A stretch of 64,000 bases of DNA. Origin: an uncultured Methanoregula sp. (GTDB taxonomy: Archaea > Halobacteriota > Methanomicrobia > Methanomicrobiales > Methanospirillaceae). The stretch spans positions 2,661,419 to 2,725,418 of the forward strand of contig NZ_OY781872.1 in assembly GCF_963677065.1 (NCBI RefSeq). Reading direction: 5' to 3'. Positions 1 through 8,843 of the stretch are shown one piece after another. The position numbers and the translations under genes are program-made. The stretch's first letter is position 1; each line of letters starts with the position of its first letter. A model generated the notes under the pieces. The model was not told the origin of the DNA, did no database searches, and saw only the letters and a list, made by a program, of their open reading frames with translations.

Positions 1-1620
1 GTCGAGCACCGCGTAGTTGTCGAAGAAGTCGATGACAACCGCCTCGAATTCGATGGTCGAGGGCTGCTCGTAATAGAGTTTCTTGGTCGGGGGCAGTCCC
101 TGGACCCGGGTTGTATACTTTCCGGCTGTATCCACTTCCGCCTCTTTCTTCGATTCCGAGTGCTGGTCGGCAACGATCGAGTAGAAGTTGTCCGGCAGGT
201 CAACGACCGCACCCTCCTTGATGGCAATGTCCTTTACCATCTCGGGCTGGATGCCGTGGGAGTCGTAGAGCGTTATGATCTCGGAGAGAGGCACGCGCTG
301 GCTCTTTGCCTTGTAGGTTTTTGCAATCTTCTGGACAATCCTTGTGCCGCGTTCGAGCGTTGCCGCATACTTCTCGGTTTCGCGGTCCACGATCTCGCGG
401 ACAACGCCGAGGTCCTGCTCGAACTTGTTCATGCCGATGATCCGGGTCTGCTGCTCGATGAAATCCGCAAGGGGTTCCTCGATCTTGAGCTCGTTCATCA
501 TCCGCAGGGTCCGGCGGATAACGAGCCGGGCAAGATAGCCTTCGCGGACATTGGAGGGAACGATGCAGTCGCCGAGCATGTAGGCAAGGCATCGGGTGTG
601 GTCTACCACCGCGTACACCTTCTCAACAGGAGTTATCATCTTGTCGAGCTTGTCGGGCGAGATCTCGATCGCCGCTGCGACTTTCTTGCGCAGGTTGAAG
701 AGGTTGGTGCCCGAGATGTCCATGAGCCCGGCGTACTTGGCATTGAGGGCCAGGATCTTTGTGTACTCCTTGTTGTCGAGCATGTGGTTGAGGCCGGCAG
801 CGCTCATCACCTTGCTCACCATCTCCGGGAATACCGCGTCGTAGATGGTAGGGGAGCCTTTCGATGCCCAGACGAGACGTTCGAGCCCGTACCCGGTGTC
901 AACAATCCGGAGCTTCATCGGGTAATACATCTCGCCCTTGAGATCGTAACCGGGCTGGCCGGTGTTCTGCCGCCCCAGGCTCATGAAGACAAGGGTTGCG
1001 ATCTCGAGTCCGCCAATCAGGACTTCCACGCTCGGTCCGGCGTTCCCGCCGCCAATCCACGGGTTCTCCTTGTAAGTTACCCGCTGAGTGTCCCCGCCAA
1101 TGGAGGCGATGAACTGGTCGCAGAGTTCAACGGTCCGGTCTTTCCAGTAGATCTCTTCGGTCGGGGTGTTGAAGGCATGGTGCGCCATCATCTCGAACGT
1201 TGTCAGGTGCCGGCCGGATTTTCCCACGGAGTCGAGGTCGTTGAGCCGGATGCACGGCTGGGAGATGGTGAGCGGGTTTGCCGGCGGGGGAACAACGCCG
1301 CTCGTGACAAACGGCTGGAAGTCGGCGATGGATGCGATCGTGAGGTAGATATCGTCCCGCCACCGGGCTGCAACCGGGTAGCGTTCGATCCTTGTGTGGC
1401 CCTCTTTCTCAAAAAAGGAGAGGTAGGCCTCCCGCATGGAGTCAAGGGTGTGCGGGCGGAAGATCGGGTCGCCGATGAAGTTATAGGGTTCGCAGGGAGC
1501 ATCGCCGCAGATCTCCCGGGAGGGATCGCGGGTCCAGAAGGCTGAACCGCAGGCCTTGCAGATCTTGCGGACAAAACCCTGGGTTTTGAAATAATCGAGC
1601 TGGTATTCCTCTTCGAGCAT
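1..1620 (-). CDS. alaS: alanyl-tRNA synthetase, archaeal type (3' part outside window)
   Basis: This enzyme charges tRNA-Ala with alanine in the cytoplasm. The gene is read leftwards from an ATG at 1620 and leaves the window after 540 codons; the family is usually about 900 residues, so the editing and C-terminal domains lie outside. Residues 21-43 hold the Cys-rich insertion of archaeal AlaRS (C21, C24, C38, C43). Then come class II core stretches such as FRPHTLDSMREAYLSFF, PFVTSGVVPPPANP and GLERLVW. It has no operon partner in view; the next gene is a separate kinase whose stop lies 246 bases upstream. The reading frame is clean over its whole visible length. The assignment is firm. Confidence 0.96.
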   Translation of the reverse strand, partial: MLEEEYQLDYFKTQGFVRKICKACGSAFWTRDPSREICGDAPCEPYNFIGDPIFRPHTLDSMREAYLSFFEKEGHTRIERYPVAARWRDDIYLTIASIADFQPFVTSGVVPPPANPLTISQPCIRLNDLDSVGKSGRHLTTFEMMAHHAFNTPTEEIYWKDRTVELCDQFIASIGGDTQRVTYKENPWIGGGNAGPSVEVLIGGLEIATLVFMSLGRQNTGQPGYDLKGEMYYPMKLRIVDTGYGLERLVWASKGSPTIYDAVFPEMVSKVMSAAGLNHMLDNKEYTKILALNAKYAGLMDISGTNLFNLRKKVAAAIEISPDKLDKMITPVEKVYAVVDHTRCLAYMLGDCIVPSNVREGYLARLVIRRTLRMMNELKIEEPLADFIEQQTRIIGMNKFEQDLGVVREIVDRETEKYAATLERGTRIVQKIAKTYKAKSQRVPLSEIITLYDSHGIQPEMVKDIAIKEGAVVDLPDNFYSIVADQHSESKKEAEVDTAGKYTTRVQGLPPTKKLYYEQPSTIEFEAVVIDFFDNYAVLD

Positions 1621-1866
1621 TAATTACACGTCCATGTGGTTGAAGACACTGTATTCTGGAAAGACTGAAAATGGCAGGGGCCGTTCACCGTCTCCAGCGG
1701 ACCGCATTGTTCCCGGATCAGATATCCGGGAGTTCCGCAGGACCGGAAGAGCGCATCGGGGAAACGGCATTTTTTTCATTCATCTACAAATTCGCCGGCA
1801 AAGGAAAAAGAATTTCCGATAACAACACGGTATAGCGATAAGTCCTGCCGGCAACGGAATGCTGCA

Positions 1867-3522
1867 TCAGTTCCCGGAAAACCGATAGGAGCCTGCAGGC
1901 ACCGTCATCTCGAACCGGGCACCCCTCCCGGGCTCCCCCGTCTCGGCAATGGTTATGCCGGTGATCGCAAGGATCTCCCTGGCAAGGAAGAGCCCAAGGC
2001 CGATATTTTTCCCGCTCTCCCGGTCAAAGATCCATTCTTTTTCAGAAACGGGAATTCCACTGCCGTTGTCCTCGAACAGGATGGCAAGGTTCCCCCCGTC
2101 CTGCCGGGCCGTCACCGTGATCGCGGTTACCGGGCCCCCGTGCCGCAGCGAGTGATCGATGAGGTTGCAGAAGACTTTCCGGAGGAGAGGATCTGCGTAA
2201 ACCTCAAGGCTTCCGGTCGTCACATGGACAGAGACCGGGCCAAGGTTCATGGAGGTCCGGCTGGCCCGGATCATATCGGCAACGCTGATCCAGTCGGGGG
2301 GCTGGACACCGATATCCTTGTAATCGCGCGTGAAGACAAGGAGGCCGGTGATAAGATCGGCAATCGTCTCCTCTTTCCGGAGAAGATCGGACAGGGTGTC
2401 ATTGACGGGCTGTTTTTTCATGTAACTGATATACCCGCGGAGGACCGTGAGTTTGTTCAGGATATCGTGGCGGGTGACACTTGTCAGCAGGGCCACCTGC
2501 TTGTTTGCCCGGCGCAGGGCTTCCTCCGCCATCTTCCGGTCCGTAATGTCCAGGATCGTTGCCGTCACCCCGGAATCCGGATCCTGGGGATCGAACGGGC
2601 TGAGGCTCATGATGACATCAATGACCATGCCATCCTTTCTCCGGATCCGGGTTTCCAGCATGCCGACACCCTTGCCCCCCATGGGCCGGTATAGTTCCCG
2701 GTGGATCCGGTCATATTCGGCCTCGTCCACGTACAGGATTTTTGTATTCCTGCCGGTGAGCTCCTGCTCCGAGTACCCCGTTATGCTGCAGAGCGAGTTG
2801 TTCACTTTTTTGAATACACGGTCAACGAGCAGCCCGACACCAACGGGAGTTGCATCAAGCATGCTCCGGAGAACCGCATCGTTCTCGCGGAGCGCCTCTT
2901 CAGCCCGCTTGTGCTGCTCGACTTTGGTCTGCAGTTTTATGGTTCTTTCACGGATCCGCTCTTCCAGCTCGAACTGGTACCGTTTCATTTCTGAAATATC
3001 CTCAAAGATCATCCCGACCGCATGGGCACCGCCTTCGAAGACAAGGGGGATCAGTTTCATCTTGAAGTACCGGTCATCCTCACCGGTCCCGAGATGAACT
3101 TCGGAAATGACTTCAGTCCCTTCGACGGCCTGCTCAAGAGAGGCCAGGATCCCGTCCGGCAGAAGCGGCGCCAGACCGGAATGTTCGATCTTCTTTCCTT
3201 TCAGCTCATCCTTGCTCTGGTGGAAAAAGGAGAGGAAAGGTTCGTTTGTCTCCTGGATGAACAGGTCCCGGTCCAGGATCAGGATCAGGTCGGATGAGAG
3301 GCTCAGCAGGTTGGTCAGGGGCAGCCGCTGGGAGAGATAGAAGATCTTTGCCCGGCCTAACTCGCGCAGTTCGGCCTGCCCCGATATCATCATCGAATTG
3401 AGATATTTGGCAGCGGTAGCCCGGTTCAGCGAGAGCTTTTTTGATACTTCCTCTATCGTCAGACCCTTGGGATTCTCCTTGAGGAGGTTGCGTATCCGGT
3501 CCTGCTCAGTTTCCTTTTCCAT
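1867..3522 (-). CDS. HTH-PAS-PAS sensor histidine kinase
   Basis: This 551-residue protein has no membrane segment and is probably a cytoplasmic sensor. Residues 1-65 form a winged-helix DNA-binding domain (LTIEEVSKKLSLNRATAAKYL). Two PAS domains follow, at about 75-185 and 215-335, with a coiled-coil linker between them. The C-terminus is a kinase core with an H box (TSVTRHDILNKLTVLRGY), an N box (NLIDHSLRHGG) and an ATP lid (FEDNGSGIP, GLGLFLAREIL). A DNA-binding domain on a histidine kinase is unusual, and it suggests the protein acts on promoters directly. It is divergent from the chemoreceptor gene, and no response regulator is adjacent. The ligand cannot be read from the sequence. Confidence 0.88.
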   Translation of the reverse strand: MEKETEQDRIRNLLKENPKGLTIEEVSKKLSLNRATAAKYLNSMMISGQAELRELGRAKIFYLSQRLPLTNLLSLSSDLILILDRDLFIQETNEPFLSFFHQSKDELKGKKIEHSGLAPLLPDGILASLEQAVEGTEVISEVHLGTGEDDRYFKMKLIPLVFEGGAHAVGMIFEDISEMKRYQFELEERIRERTIKLQTKVEQHKRAEEALRENDAVLRSMLDATPVGVGLLVDRVFKKVNNSLCSITGYSEQELTGRNTKILYVDEAEYDRIHRELYRPMGGKGVGMLETRIRRKDGMVIDVIMSLSPFDPQDPDSGVTATILDITDRKMAEEALRRANKQVALLTSVTRHDILNKLTVLRGYISYMKKQPVNDTLSDLLRKEETIADLITGLLVFTRDYKDIGVQPPDWISVADMIRASRTSMNLGPVSVHVTTGSLEVYADPLLRKVFCNLIDHSLRHGGPVTAITVTARQDGGNLAILFEDNGSGIPVSEKEWIFDRESGKNIGLGLFLAREILAITGITIAETGEPGRGARFEMTVPAGSYRFSGN

Positions 3523-3577
3523 AATTCCTCAATGTTCAATCAGATAATTGTCGGTTCACATTATTTAGCATTGTTGG

Positions 3578-3604
3578 TTATTATCAATAATAAATATCAA
3601 TAAT
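3578..3604. promoter_or_regulatory. Dyad and direct repeat between divergent kinase and chemoreceptor genes
   Basis: Positions 3578-3593 form a near-complete palindrome: TTATTAT, a CA centre, then ATAATAA. The 10-mer TATCAATAAT occurs at 3582-3591 and again at 3595-3604, a spacing of 13 bases. The block lies 56 bases upstream of the HTH-kinase start and about 20 bases upstream of the TATA box of the chemoreceptor gene. That is a natural place for an operator, possibly for the HTH domain of the kinase itself. The binding protein is an inference. Confidence 0.45.
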
Positions 3605-3620
3605 CGTCATTAAAAGAAAT

Positions 3621-3630
3621 GTATAAATAC
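3621..3630 (+). promoter_or_regulatory. TATA box of chemoreceptor-cheW operon
   Basis: The sequence GTATAAATAC is a good archaeal TATA box. It predicts a transcript start near 3650, about 25 bases before the chemoreceptor ATG at 3675. The short leader holds AAAGGGTG at 3661-3668, which can serve as the ribosome binding site. Confidence 0.55.
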
Positions 3631-3674
3631 TATTTAGCGAAATGATGGTATAACACAATAAAAGGGTGTAAAAA

Positions 3675-5153
3675 ATGGTAGACATTAAGAGTTATGAAAT
3701 GATATTTGAACAGACACCGCTTGCTCTGTTACTCATTGACCGGCAATACCGGAACATTCTGACCAACAAGGAATTCTCCCGGATGACCGGTGTCTCCCGG
3801 GACGTAATCCTTTCCATGAAACTGACCGATTTCAAGGACCGGGGGATTTTTAAATATCTGAAGGATTCGGGAGAGACTTTCGAGCAGGCAGTGGCAAGCA
3901 GGCGCACGGTTCACGGGCAGTCCACCATGGAAACACCGGCCGGCAAAATAGAAGTGCTGCGGACCATCATCCCTCTGCTTGACGAGAAGGGAGAGGTCGA
4001 ATACATTTATATTTCCTATAACGATATCACGAAGATGACCAAGGTCCACGACTACATGGCACATGAAGTCGATGAGCTGGCCAAGATCTACGCGATCATG
4101 GCAAGCGGGGATCTGACACCCCGGTACAAGCTCACCGACCCGGATGCAGACACCAAAGAGAATTATGATATTCTGGTAAAACTCCGGGATGCGGTCCGGG
4201 GCATCATTGTCAGTCTTGAAAACAATATTGCGGATGTCAACAAGCGGATGCAGAACCTGACGACCACATCCGACAGTGCAACCCGGAGTGTGGAAGACGC
4301 CTCAAAAAGCGTGAACCAGATTGCAAAGAACGCCGGCGTTGTCTCCGACAATGCACAGAAAGCAACGAACGGGATCGAACAGATGGCAAAAGCCATGCAG
4401 GACATGAGCGCGGCTGTTGAAGAGATCACGTCAAGCATGGAGAGTGTCTCGTCCCAGGCCAACAATGCCAACACATCGGCAAAGACTGGCGCGGTACTTG
4501 CCGAGAACGTCAACAAGGACATGACGGAGATCACGAACTCGACGAACAATGTGTATGGCATTGTCAAGGATATCGAGAAACAGATGAACGATATCGGCAA
4601 GATCATCGTGCTCATCCGCGACCTTGCCAGCCAGACCAACCTGCTTGCCCTGAACGCTGCCATCGAAGCGGCCCGGGCCGGCGAACACGGCAGGGGCTTT
4701 GCGGTTGTCGCGTCCGAGGTCAAATCCCTGGCCCAGGAGTCGCGCTCGAGTGCTGAAAAGATCGAGGACATGATCACCCAGCTCAATCTTGCAACCAAGA
4801 AGGCAACCGATGCTATGGAATTATCAAAAACCCTTGTCAGCAAAGGATTTTCCGAGTCATCCCAGGCTCTCGATGCGTTCAGGACAATCCAGAAAGCAGC
4901 GGAGACCGTGGCCAACAGCGCTTCCGAAGTTGCTGCAGCATCCGAGGAACAGGCCGCAACAACAGAAGAGATCACGGCAAGTGTGGCAGAGGTTGCGCAT
5001 CTGATCGAACAGACCGCAAAAGAGGCCGGCGATGCAGCTGCTGCAACGGAAGAGTCGGCTGCCGCAATCGACGAGATCGCCCGCATGGTCACCACCGTGA
5101 ACGAAGTTGCGGTAGGTGCGATGGAAGCGAACCGGAAATTCAAGGTGGATTGA
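3675..5153 (+). CDS. Soluble PAS-containing methyl-accepting chemotaxis protein
   Basis: This is a 492-residue chemoreceptor without membrane segments, so it should work as a cytoplasmic receptor. An N-terminal PAS domain (about residues 5-120) would sense the signal. A HAMP-like linker (about 130-180) leads to a long coiled-coil signalling domain. The highly conserved hairpin tip ([19 protein letters not shown]) is at about residues 317-335 and is the contact site for CheA and CheW. Flanking Ala/Glu-rich helices contain likely methylation sites. A CheW gene follows directly, so the two probably form one signalling unit; CheA is not in the window. The start ATG has AAAGGGTG upstream. Confidence 0.93.
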   Translation: MVDIKSYEMIFEQTPLALLLIDRQYRNILTNKEFSRMTGVSRDVILSMKLTDFKDRGIFKYLKDSGETFEQAVASRRTVHGQSTMETPAGKIEVLRTIIPLLDEKGEVEYIYISYNDITKMTKVHDYMAHEVDELAKIYAIMASGDLTPRYKLTDPDADTKENYDILVKLRDAVRGIIVSLENNIADVNKRMQNLTTTSDSATRSVEDASKSVNQIAKNAGVVSDNAQKATNGIEQMAKAMQDMSAAVEEITSSMESVSSQANNANTSAKTGAVLAENVNKDMTEITNSTNNVYGIVKDIEKQMNDIGKIIVLIRDLASQTNLLALNAAIEAARAGEHGRGFAVVASEVKSLAQESRSSAEKIEDMITQLNLATKKATDAMELSKTLVSKGFSESSQALDAFRTIQKAAETVANSASEVAAASEEQAATTEEITASVAEVAHLIEQTAKEAGDAAAATEESAAAIDEIARMVTTVNEVAVGAMEANRKFKVD

Positions 5154-5170
5154 GGCAGGAGGTGTTGCCC

Positions 5171-5710
5171 ATGAGTGCCAAGGCAAGCGAACCTGTTGCA
5201 GCCATGAATAATCCGGCCGCCGCCCACAAGGAACAGGAGCCGGCTTCGATCCAGGTCGTGGAATTCGTTCTCGGGAACGAACATTTTGCGATCGACCTGT
5301 TCGATGTCAAGGAAGTGGTAGAGTATACCACGATCACAAAACTTCCCAATGTCCCTGCCCATGTCCGGGGAATCATCGATCTCCGGGGCGAGATTACGAT
5401 GATCATAGACCTCAAGCACCGGCTGAATATTACTGAGGAGAGCACCAAATCGATCGAAGCTTCGAGAATAATTGTCCTTGATGACAAGATCGCCACATCA
5501 AAGATCGGTATTCTTGTCGATGACGTAACCTCAGTCTCGACATTTGAGGGAACCCAGGTGGATTACACATCAACGTCCATCAACCAGGATGACAGTGCCA
5601 TCATCGGGATCATCAAACGCAAGGTGAAAATAAAGGACAAAGAGAAGAACGAACTAATCATCTGGATCGGGCTCCGGCAGCTCCTGACCGATGTCGAATC
5701 ACCGGCATGA
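5171..5710 (+). CDS. cheW: CheW-like chemotaxis adaptor
   Basis: This protein of 179 residues links chemoreceptors to the CheA kinase. After a 30-residue Ala-rich leader, the CheW fold begins with VVEFVLGNEHFAIDLFDVKE. Typical family stretches follow: NVPAHVRGIIDLRGEI, then GILVDDVTSV. I choose the ATG at 5171 over an upstream TTG at 5150 that overlaps the receptor's stop, because AGGAGGTG lies at 5157-5164 at the right distance. It is co-transcribed with the chemoreceptor, whose stop is at 5153. A T-run near 5769 follows before the convergent SWIM gene. Confidence 0.93.
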   Translation: MSAKASEPVAAMNNPAAAHKEQEPASIQVVEFVLGNEHFAIDLFDVKEVVEYTTITKLPNVPAHVRGIIDLRGEITMIIDLKHRLNITEESTKSIEASRIIVLDDKIATSKIGILVDDVTSVSTFEGTQVDYTSTSINQDDSAIIGIIKRKVKIKDKEKNELIIWIGLRQLLTDVESPA

Positions 5711-5817
5711 AGTGCACGTCTCCAAAAACGCGGATGTCTTGTCGGAATAAACAATACCCGCATTCCCTTTTTTAAAACTGCACCCGTTCAGATGCCGGTA
5801 AGGCAGACCGTTTGATG

Positions 5818-6156
5818 CTATTGCGGTCTTTGCCTGCCAGGATCGTTGAACTCATCCAGATACCAGGAATCGATGGTTTCGTAAACACCGGTTGCCCGGG
5901 CAATCCGCACGGCAAGAAGATGCGAGCAGGGCCGGCCACGGTACAGGAAATCACCGCAGGTACAGAAATCCTCGTCAACGATATACGGATCGGATCTCCC
6001 GTCGACGACAAAAAAGTCATGGTATTTTTTTACCTTTTTTGCATCGAGAATTGCGAGGGCCTTCTTTCCCCGTGAACCGTACTCCTGTTCGATTTCCTGT
6101 CGCAGGGCACAATCCAGATCTTTTCTGCCGGCAAGGCGTTCAAAGAGATTGCTCAT
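5818..6156 (-). CDS. SWIM zinc finger protein
   Basis: This is a small protein of 112 residues with a SWIM zinc-binding motif near its centre: FCTCGDFLYRGRPCSHL, which fits CxCx9CxH. SWIM domains bind zinc and occur in DNA-binding or protein-interaction contexts; the exact role of the short archaeal versions is unknown. The start overlaps the end of the NIF3-like gene by four bases, so the two are translationally coupled and probably form an operon. The ORF is convergent with cheW. Confidence 0.8.
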   Translation of the reverse strand: MSNLFERLAGRKDLDCALRQEIEQEYGSRGKKALAILDAKKVKKYHDFFVVDGRSDPYIVDEDFCTCGDFLYRGRPCSHLLAVRIARATGVYETIDSWYLDEFNDPGRQRPQ

Positions 6157-6860
6157 GAGATAACAGAAATGACCGGCGGATCAGCGATAAATTTCCAGCC
6201 GCTGTTCCGGGCCAGGCGCTCCATGGCCGGGGACTCCAGGGCATAATGCGTGGCTTCGATGCAGGGCAACGGAGCAGCGCGGTACACGGAATGTTTCAGT
6301 TCCGCAGACAGGAATGCATCCGCGCCCAGGGCTTCTGCTTCTCTCATGAAGGAGAGATCGAAACCGCTCCCGCCCACAAGAGCAAGACGCCGGGGTTTTT
6401 TGATCTTTCCCCAGACCCGGACCGGCCCGCCAATGCGGCGGGCGATCTCCTCAACCGAGAGTTCACAGTCACCGGTCAGTCCCAGGGTCATGGGTTCGGT
6501 ATTGGAGAGGGACAAGAGATCGGAAAGGCAGTCGTTCACGCCGCACGACGCCCGGTCGAAATTCGTATGCATGACATAGATATTCAGGTTGTTCGAGAGA
6601 ACATCCCTCATCAGGGATGAGGTTGCGCCGGTCAGCGAGGTGATGGGAGTCCAGAGCGGGGTGTGGTGGACAACCAGCATATCGGCATGGGCAGCTATCG
6701 CTTTTTTCACTACGGCCGGTGTAGCATCAAGAGCGCAGCAGACCGTTTTGATGGTGTTTTTCCCTTCCACGACAAGACCGATTTTTCCTGCATCGAAATC
6801 CTCGGCAAGATCGGGCGGGGCCAGGCGCTCCATATCCACAATGAAGGTTCGCACATCCAT
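6153..6860 (-). CDS. NIF3-like dinuclear metal centre protein (DUF34)
   Basis: This 235-residue protein belongs to the NIF3/YbgI family, which forms hexameric toroids with a dinuclear metal site; a GTP cyclohydrolase-like or metal-insertion role has been proposed, but the function is not settled. The metal ligands are visible as the HH pair in DMLVVHHTPLW (about residues 59-69), the H of MHTNFDRA and the H/E of EATHYALE near the C-terminus. It is divergent from the homocysteine operon, with 91 bases between the starts. The SWIM gene overlaps its stop. Confidence 0.9.
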   Translation of the reverse strand: MDVRTFIVDMERLAPPDLAEDFDAGKIGLVVEGKNTIKTVCCALDATPAVVKKAIAAHADMLVVHHTPLWTPITSLTGATSSLMRDVLSNNLNIYVMHTNFDRASCGVNDCLSDLLSLSNTEPMTLGLTGDCELSVEEIARRIGGPVRVWGKIKKPRRLALVGGSGFDLSFMREAEALGADAFLSAELKHSVYRAAPLPCIEATHYALESPAMERLARNSGWKFIADPPVISVIS

Positions 6861-6919
6861 ACAGGATCATGGTTGTCCGGGGATAAAATCACATTTATTA
6901 TCGCAGGTAATAGCAAACA

Positions 6920-6930
6920 CTTTTAATATT
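6920..6930 (+). promoter_or_regulatory. TATA box of the homocysteine operon, probably leaderless
   Basis: An AT-rich box, CTTTTAATATT, is centred about 26 bases before the ATG at 6952. Archaeal transcription starts about 25 bases after the box, so the mRNA probably begins at or next to the start codon. No Shine-Dalgarno sequence precedes the ATG, in line with a leaderless message. Confidence 0.5.
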
Positions 6931-6951
6931 CATAAAAACGTATTTCTGGAT

Positions 6952-8460
6952 ATGCACAAGTCCATCGAGCAGATCAATGAGCGCATCAGGGACGGCAGCG
7001 CCCGGGTGGTAACCGCTGAGGAGATGCCAGCGATCGTTGCCGAACTGGGTGAGAAAGGGGCGTTGAAGGAAGTGGATGTTGTTACAACCGGCACGTTCGG
7101 CGCCATGTGCTCGTCCGGCGCGTTCCTCAATTTCGGCCATGCCGAACCCCCCATCCGCATGGAGCGGATCTGGCTCAACAATGTCGAGGCTTACGGTGGA
7201 CTTGCGGCCGTCGACACCTATATCGGGGCAACGCAGCAGTCCGATACCCTTGAAGAAGAGTATGGCGGAGCGCATGTTATCGAAGACCTGGTTGCAGGAA
7301 AAAGCGTGGAACTCCGGGCAAGCTCGCGGGGAACCGACTGTTACCCGAGAAGGACGATCTCGACCGATCTCGAGCTCCAGAACCTTAACCAGGCGATCAT
7401 GTGCAATCCAAGGAACGCGTACCAGCGCTACAATGCCGCAACCAATACAACGGACCGGGTTCTCCACACCTACATGGGGATGCTGCTTCCCGGCTCCGGC
7501 AATATTACCTATTCCGGTGCAGGAGTTCTCAACCCGATCTCCAATGATCCGAAACTCAGGCTCATCGGCAGCGGTGTTCCCATCTTCCTCTGCGGAGCGC
7601 CGGGCATGGTTGTCGGGGAAGGTACCCAGCATTCCCCGGCCGGGGGCTTTGGGACCCTGATGGTTACAGGAGATCTCAAGCAGATGTCCCAGGACTACCT
7701 GCGGGCGGCAACCATGACCGGCTATGGCGTCACCCTTTACGTTGGTCTTGGCATCCCCCTGCCGGTGCTGGATCTCGAAGTTGTCCGGGCAACCGCGGTC
7801 CGGGACGAGGACATCAGCGTTGACATTCTGGATTATGGTGCACCGAGCCGTTCCCGCCCGGTCATAAGGAAAGCAACCTATGCTGAGCTCCGCTCAGGAT
7901 CTGTGGAGATCAATGGAGAAGAGATCCGGACCTCCTCGCTCTCCAGTTTCCGGAAAGCCCGGCAGGTAGCGGCAGAACTCAAAGGCTGGGTCGAGAAGGG
8001 AACCCTGCAGTTGTCCCTGCCCACCCGGCCAATCGATCCGAAAAAATCCTCACGGCCCATGCACCAGACCACCAAGGGTCCCCGGGTGCTCGACATCATG
8101 GACAAGAGCGTGATAACGATCGGGGAATCCGAAGAGATCCGCACGGCAGCAAAAAAACTTCTCAAAGGTGAGACCAACCACCTGCCGGTGGTCAACAGCA
8201 ACGGGGTTCTTGTCGGGATAATCACCACCTTCGATGTCTCAAAAGCGGTTGCAAATCCCGGTAAAGCACATCTCGTAAAAGATATCATGAAGACAAAAGT
8301 TATCACAACTTCTGCCGATGAGGCTGTGGATATCGCGGTTCAGAAGCTGGAGCAGTACAATATCAGCGCCCTTCCGGTAGTTGACGCAGATCACCGGGTG
8401 ATTGCCATCCTCACGGCCATGAATCTGGGCAAGCTCTTTGGCGGGAGGTGGCTGAAATGA
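6952..8460 (+). CDS. Homocysteine biosynthesis protein, COG1900 domain plus two CBS domains
   Basis: This 502-residue protein is the counterpart of Methanosarcina acetivorans MA1821, which is needed with a NIL-ferredoxin to make homocysteine from aspartate semialdehyde and sulfide. Residues 1 to about 370 are the COG1900 (DUF39) domain, with conserved cysteines at C53 (FGAMCSSGAF) and C130 (GTDCYPRR) that are candidates for persulfide chemistry. Two CBS domains follow at about 380-440 and 442-500 and probably bind an adenosyl ligand. I start at 6952 because family members begin with KSIEQIN; a longer ORF extends upstream into the antisense of the NIF3 gene. The next gene overlaps its stop by four bases. 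Confidence 0.92.
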   Translation: MHKSIEQINERIRDGSARVVTAEEMPAIVAELGEKGALKEVDVVTTGTFGAMCSSGAFLNFGHAEPPIRMERIWLNNVEAYGGLAAVDTYIGATQQSDTLEEEYGGAHVIEDLVAGKSVELRASSRGTDCYPRRTISTDLELQNLNQAIMCNPRNAYQRYNAATNTTDRVLHTYMGMLLPGSGNITYSGAGVLNPISNDPKLRLIGSGVPIFLCGAPGMVVGEGTQHSPAGGFGTLMVTGDLKQMSQDYLRAATMTGYGVTLYVGLGIPLPVLDLEVVRATAVRDEDISVDILDYGAPSRSRPVIRKATYAELRSGSVEINGEEIRTSSLSSFRKARQVAAELKGWVEKGTLQLSLPTRPIDPKKSSRPMHQTTKGPRVLDIMDKSVITIGESEEIRTAAKKLLKGETNHLPVVNSNGVLVGIITTFDVSKAVANPGKAHLVKDIMKTKVITTSADEAVDIAVQKLEQYNISALPVVDADHRVIAILTAMNLGKLFGGRWLK

Positions 8461-8843
8461 AGCTCCTCGTCACCTTTTCCCGGGGCAAAGGAAGGAGGCC
8501 GATCATCGCCCAGGTTGTCCGCGATACTGGCGTCCTCATTAATGTCGAACGGGCAGTCATCGACTCTTCCGAGGGGGAGGCGCTCATCGATGTCCCGGAT
8601 GACCAGTGCAAGCTCGTGCGGGACACCATGTCGGATCTCGGGGCACATGTCCGGATTCTCGAGCACGGCATCAACCACAACGAGAGCGAATGCGTGGACT
8701 GCGGGGCCTGCATCAGCATCTGCCCGCGCGAAGTCTTCTCGTTCGATATGGAATGGAAACTGAAGATCGACGAAGAGCGGTGCATCCTCTGCGGCAAATG
8801 CGTTGAGGCCTGCCCGCATCGGGCGCTTACCCTGCCATTATGA
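8457..8843 (+). CDS. NIL-domain ferredoxin (homocysteine synthesis partner)
   Basis: This 128-residue protein has an N-terminal NIL (ACT-like) domain and two C-terminal [4Fe-4S] clusters. The cluster motifs are CVDCGACISICP and CILCGKCVEACP. It matches MA1822 of M. acetivorans, the electron carrier partner of the COG1900 protein in homocysteine formation. The ATG at 8457 overlaps the upstream stop in an ATGA and is served by GGGAGGTG at 8443-8450, which rules out the GTG at 8448 as the more likely start. Confidence 0.94.
   Translation: MKLLVTFSRGKGRRPIIAQVVRDTGVLINVERAVIDSSEGEALIDVPDDQCKLVRDTMSDLGAHVRILEHGINHNESECVDCGACISICPREVFSFDMEWKLKIDEERCILCGKCVEACPHRALTLPL

Noticed and set aside
160..1545. 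Plus-strand frame of 461 codons
   Set aside because: It is the antisense of alaS, whose minus-strand frame has clear AlaRS motifs throughout.
4163..5419. Minus-strand frame of 418 codons opposite to the chemoreceptor
   Set aside because: Ala/Ser-rich shadow of the chemoreceptor coiled coil; no start signal and it crosses into cheW.
6589..6951. N-terminal extension of the COG1900 gene
   Set aside because: It is the antisense of the NIF3-like gene; a TATA box at 6920-6930 and family start text place the start at 6952.
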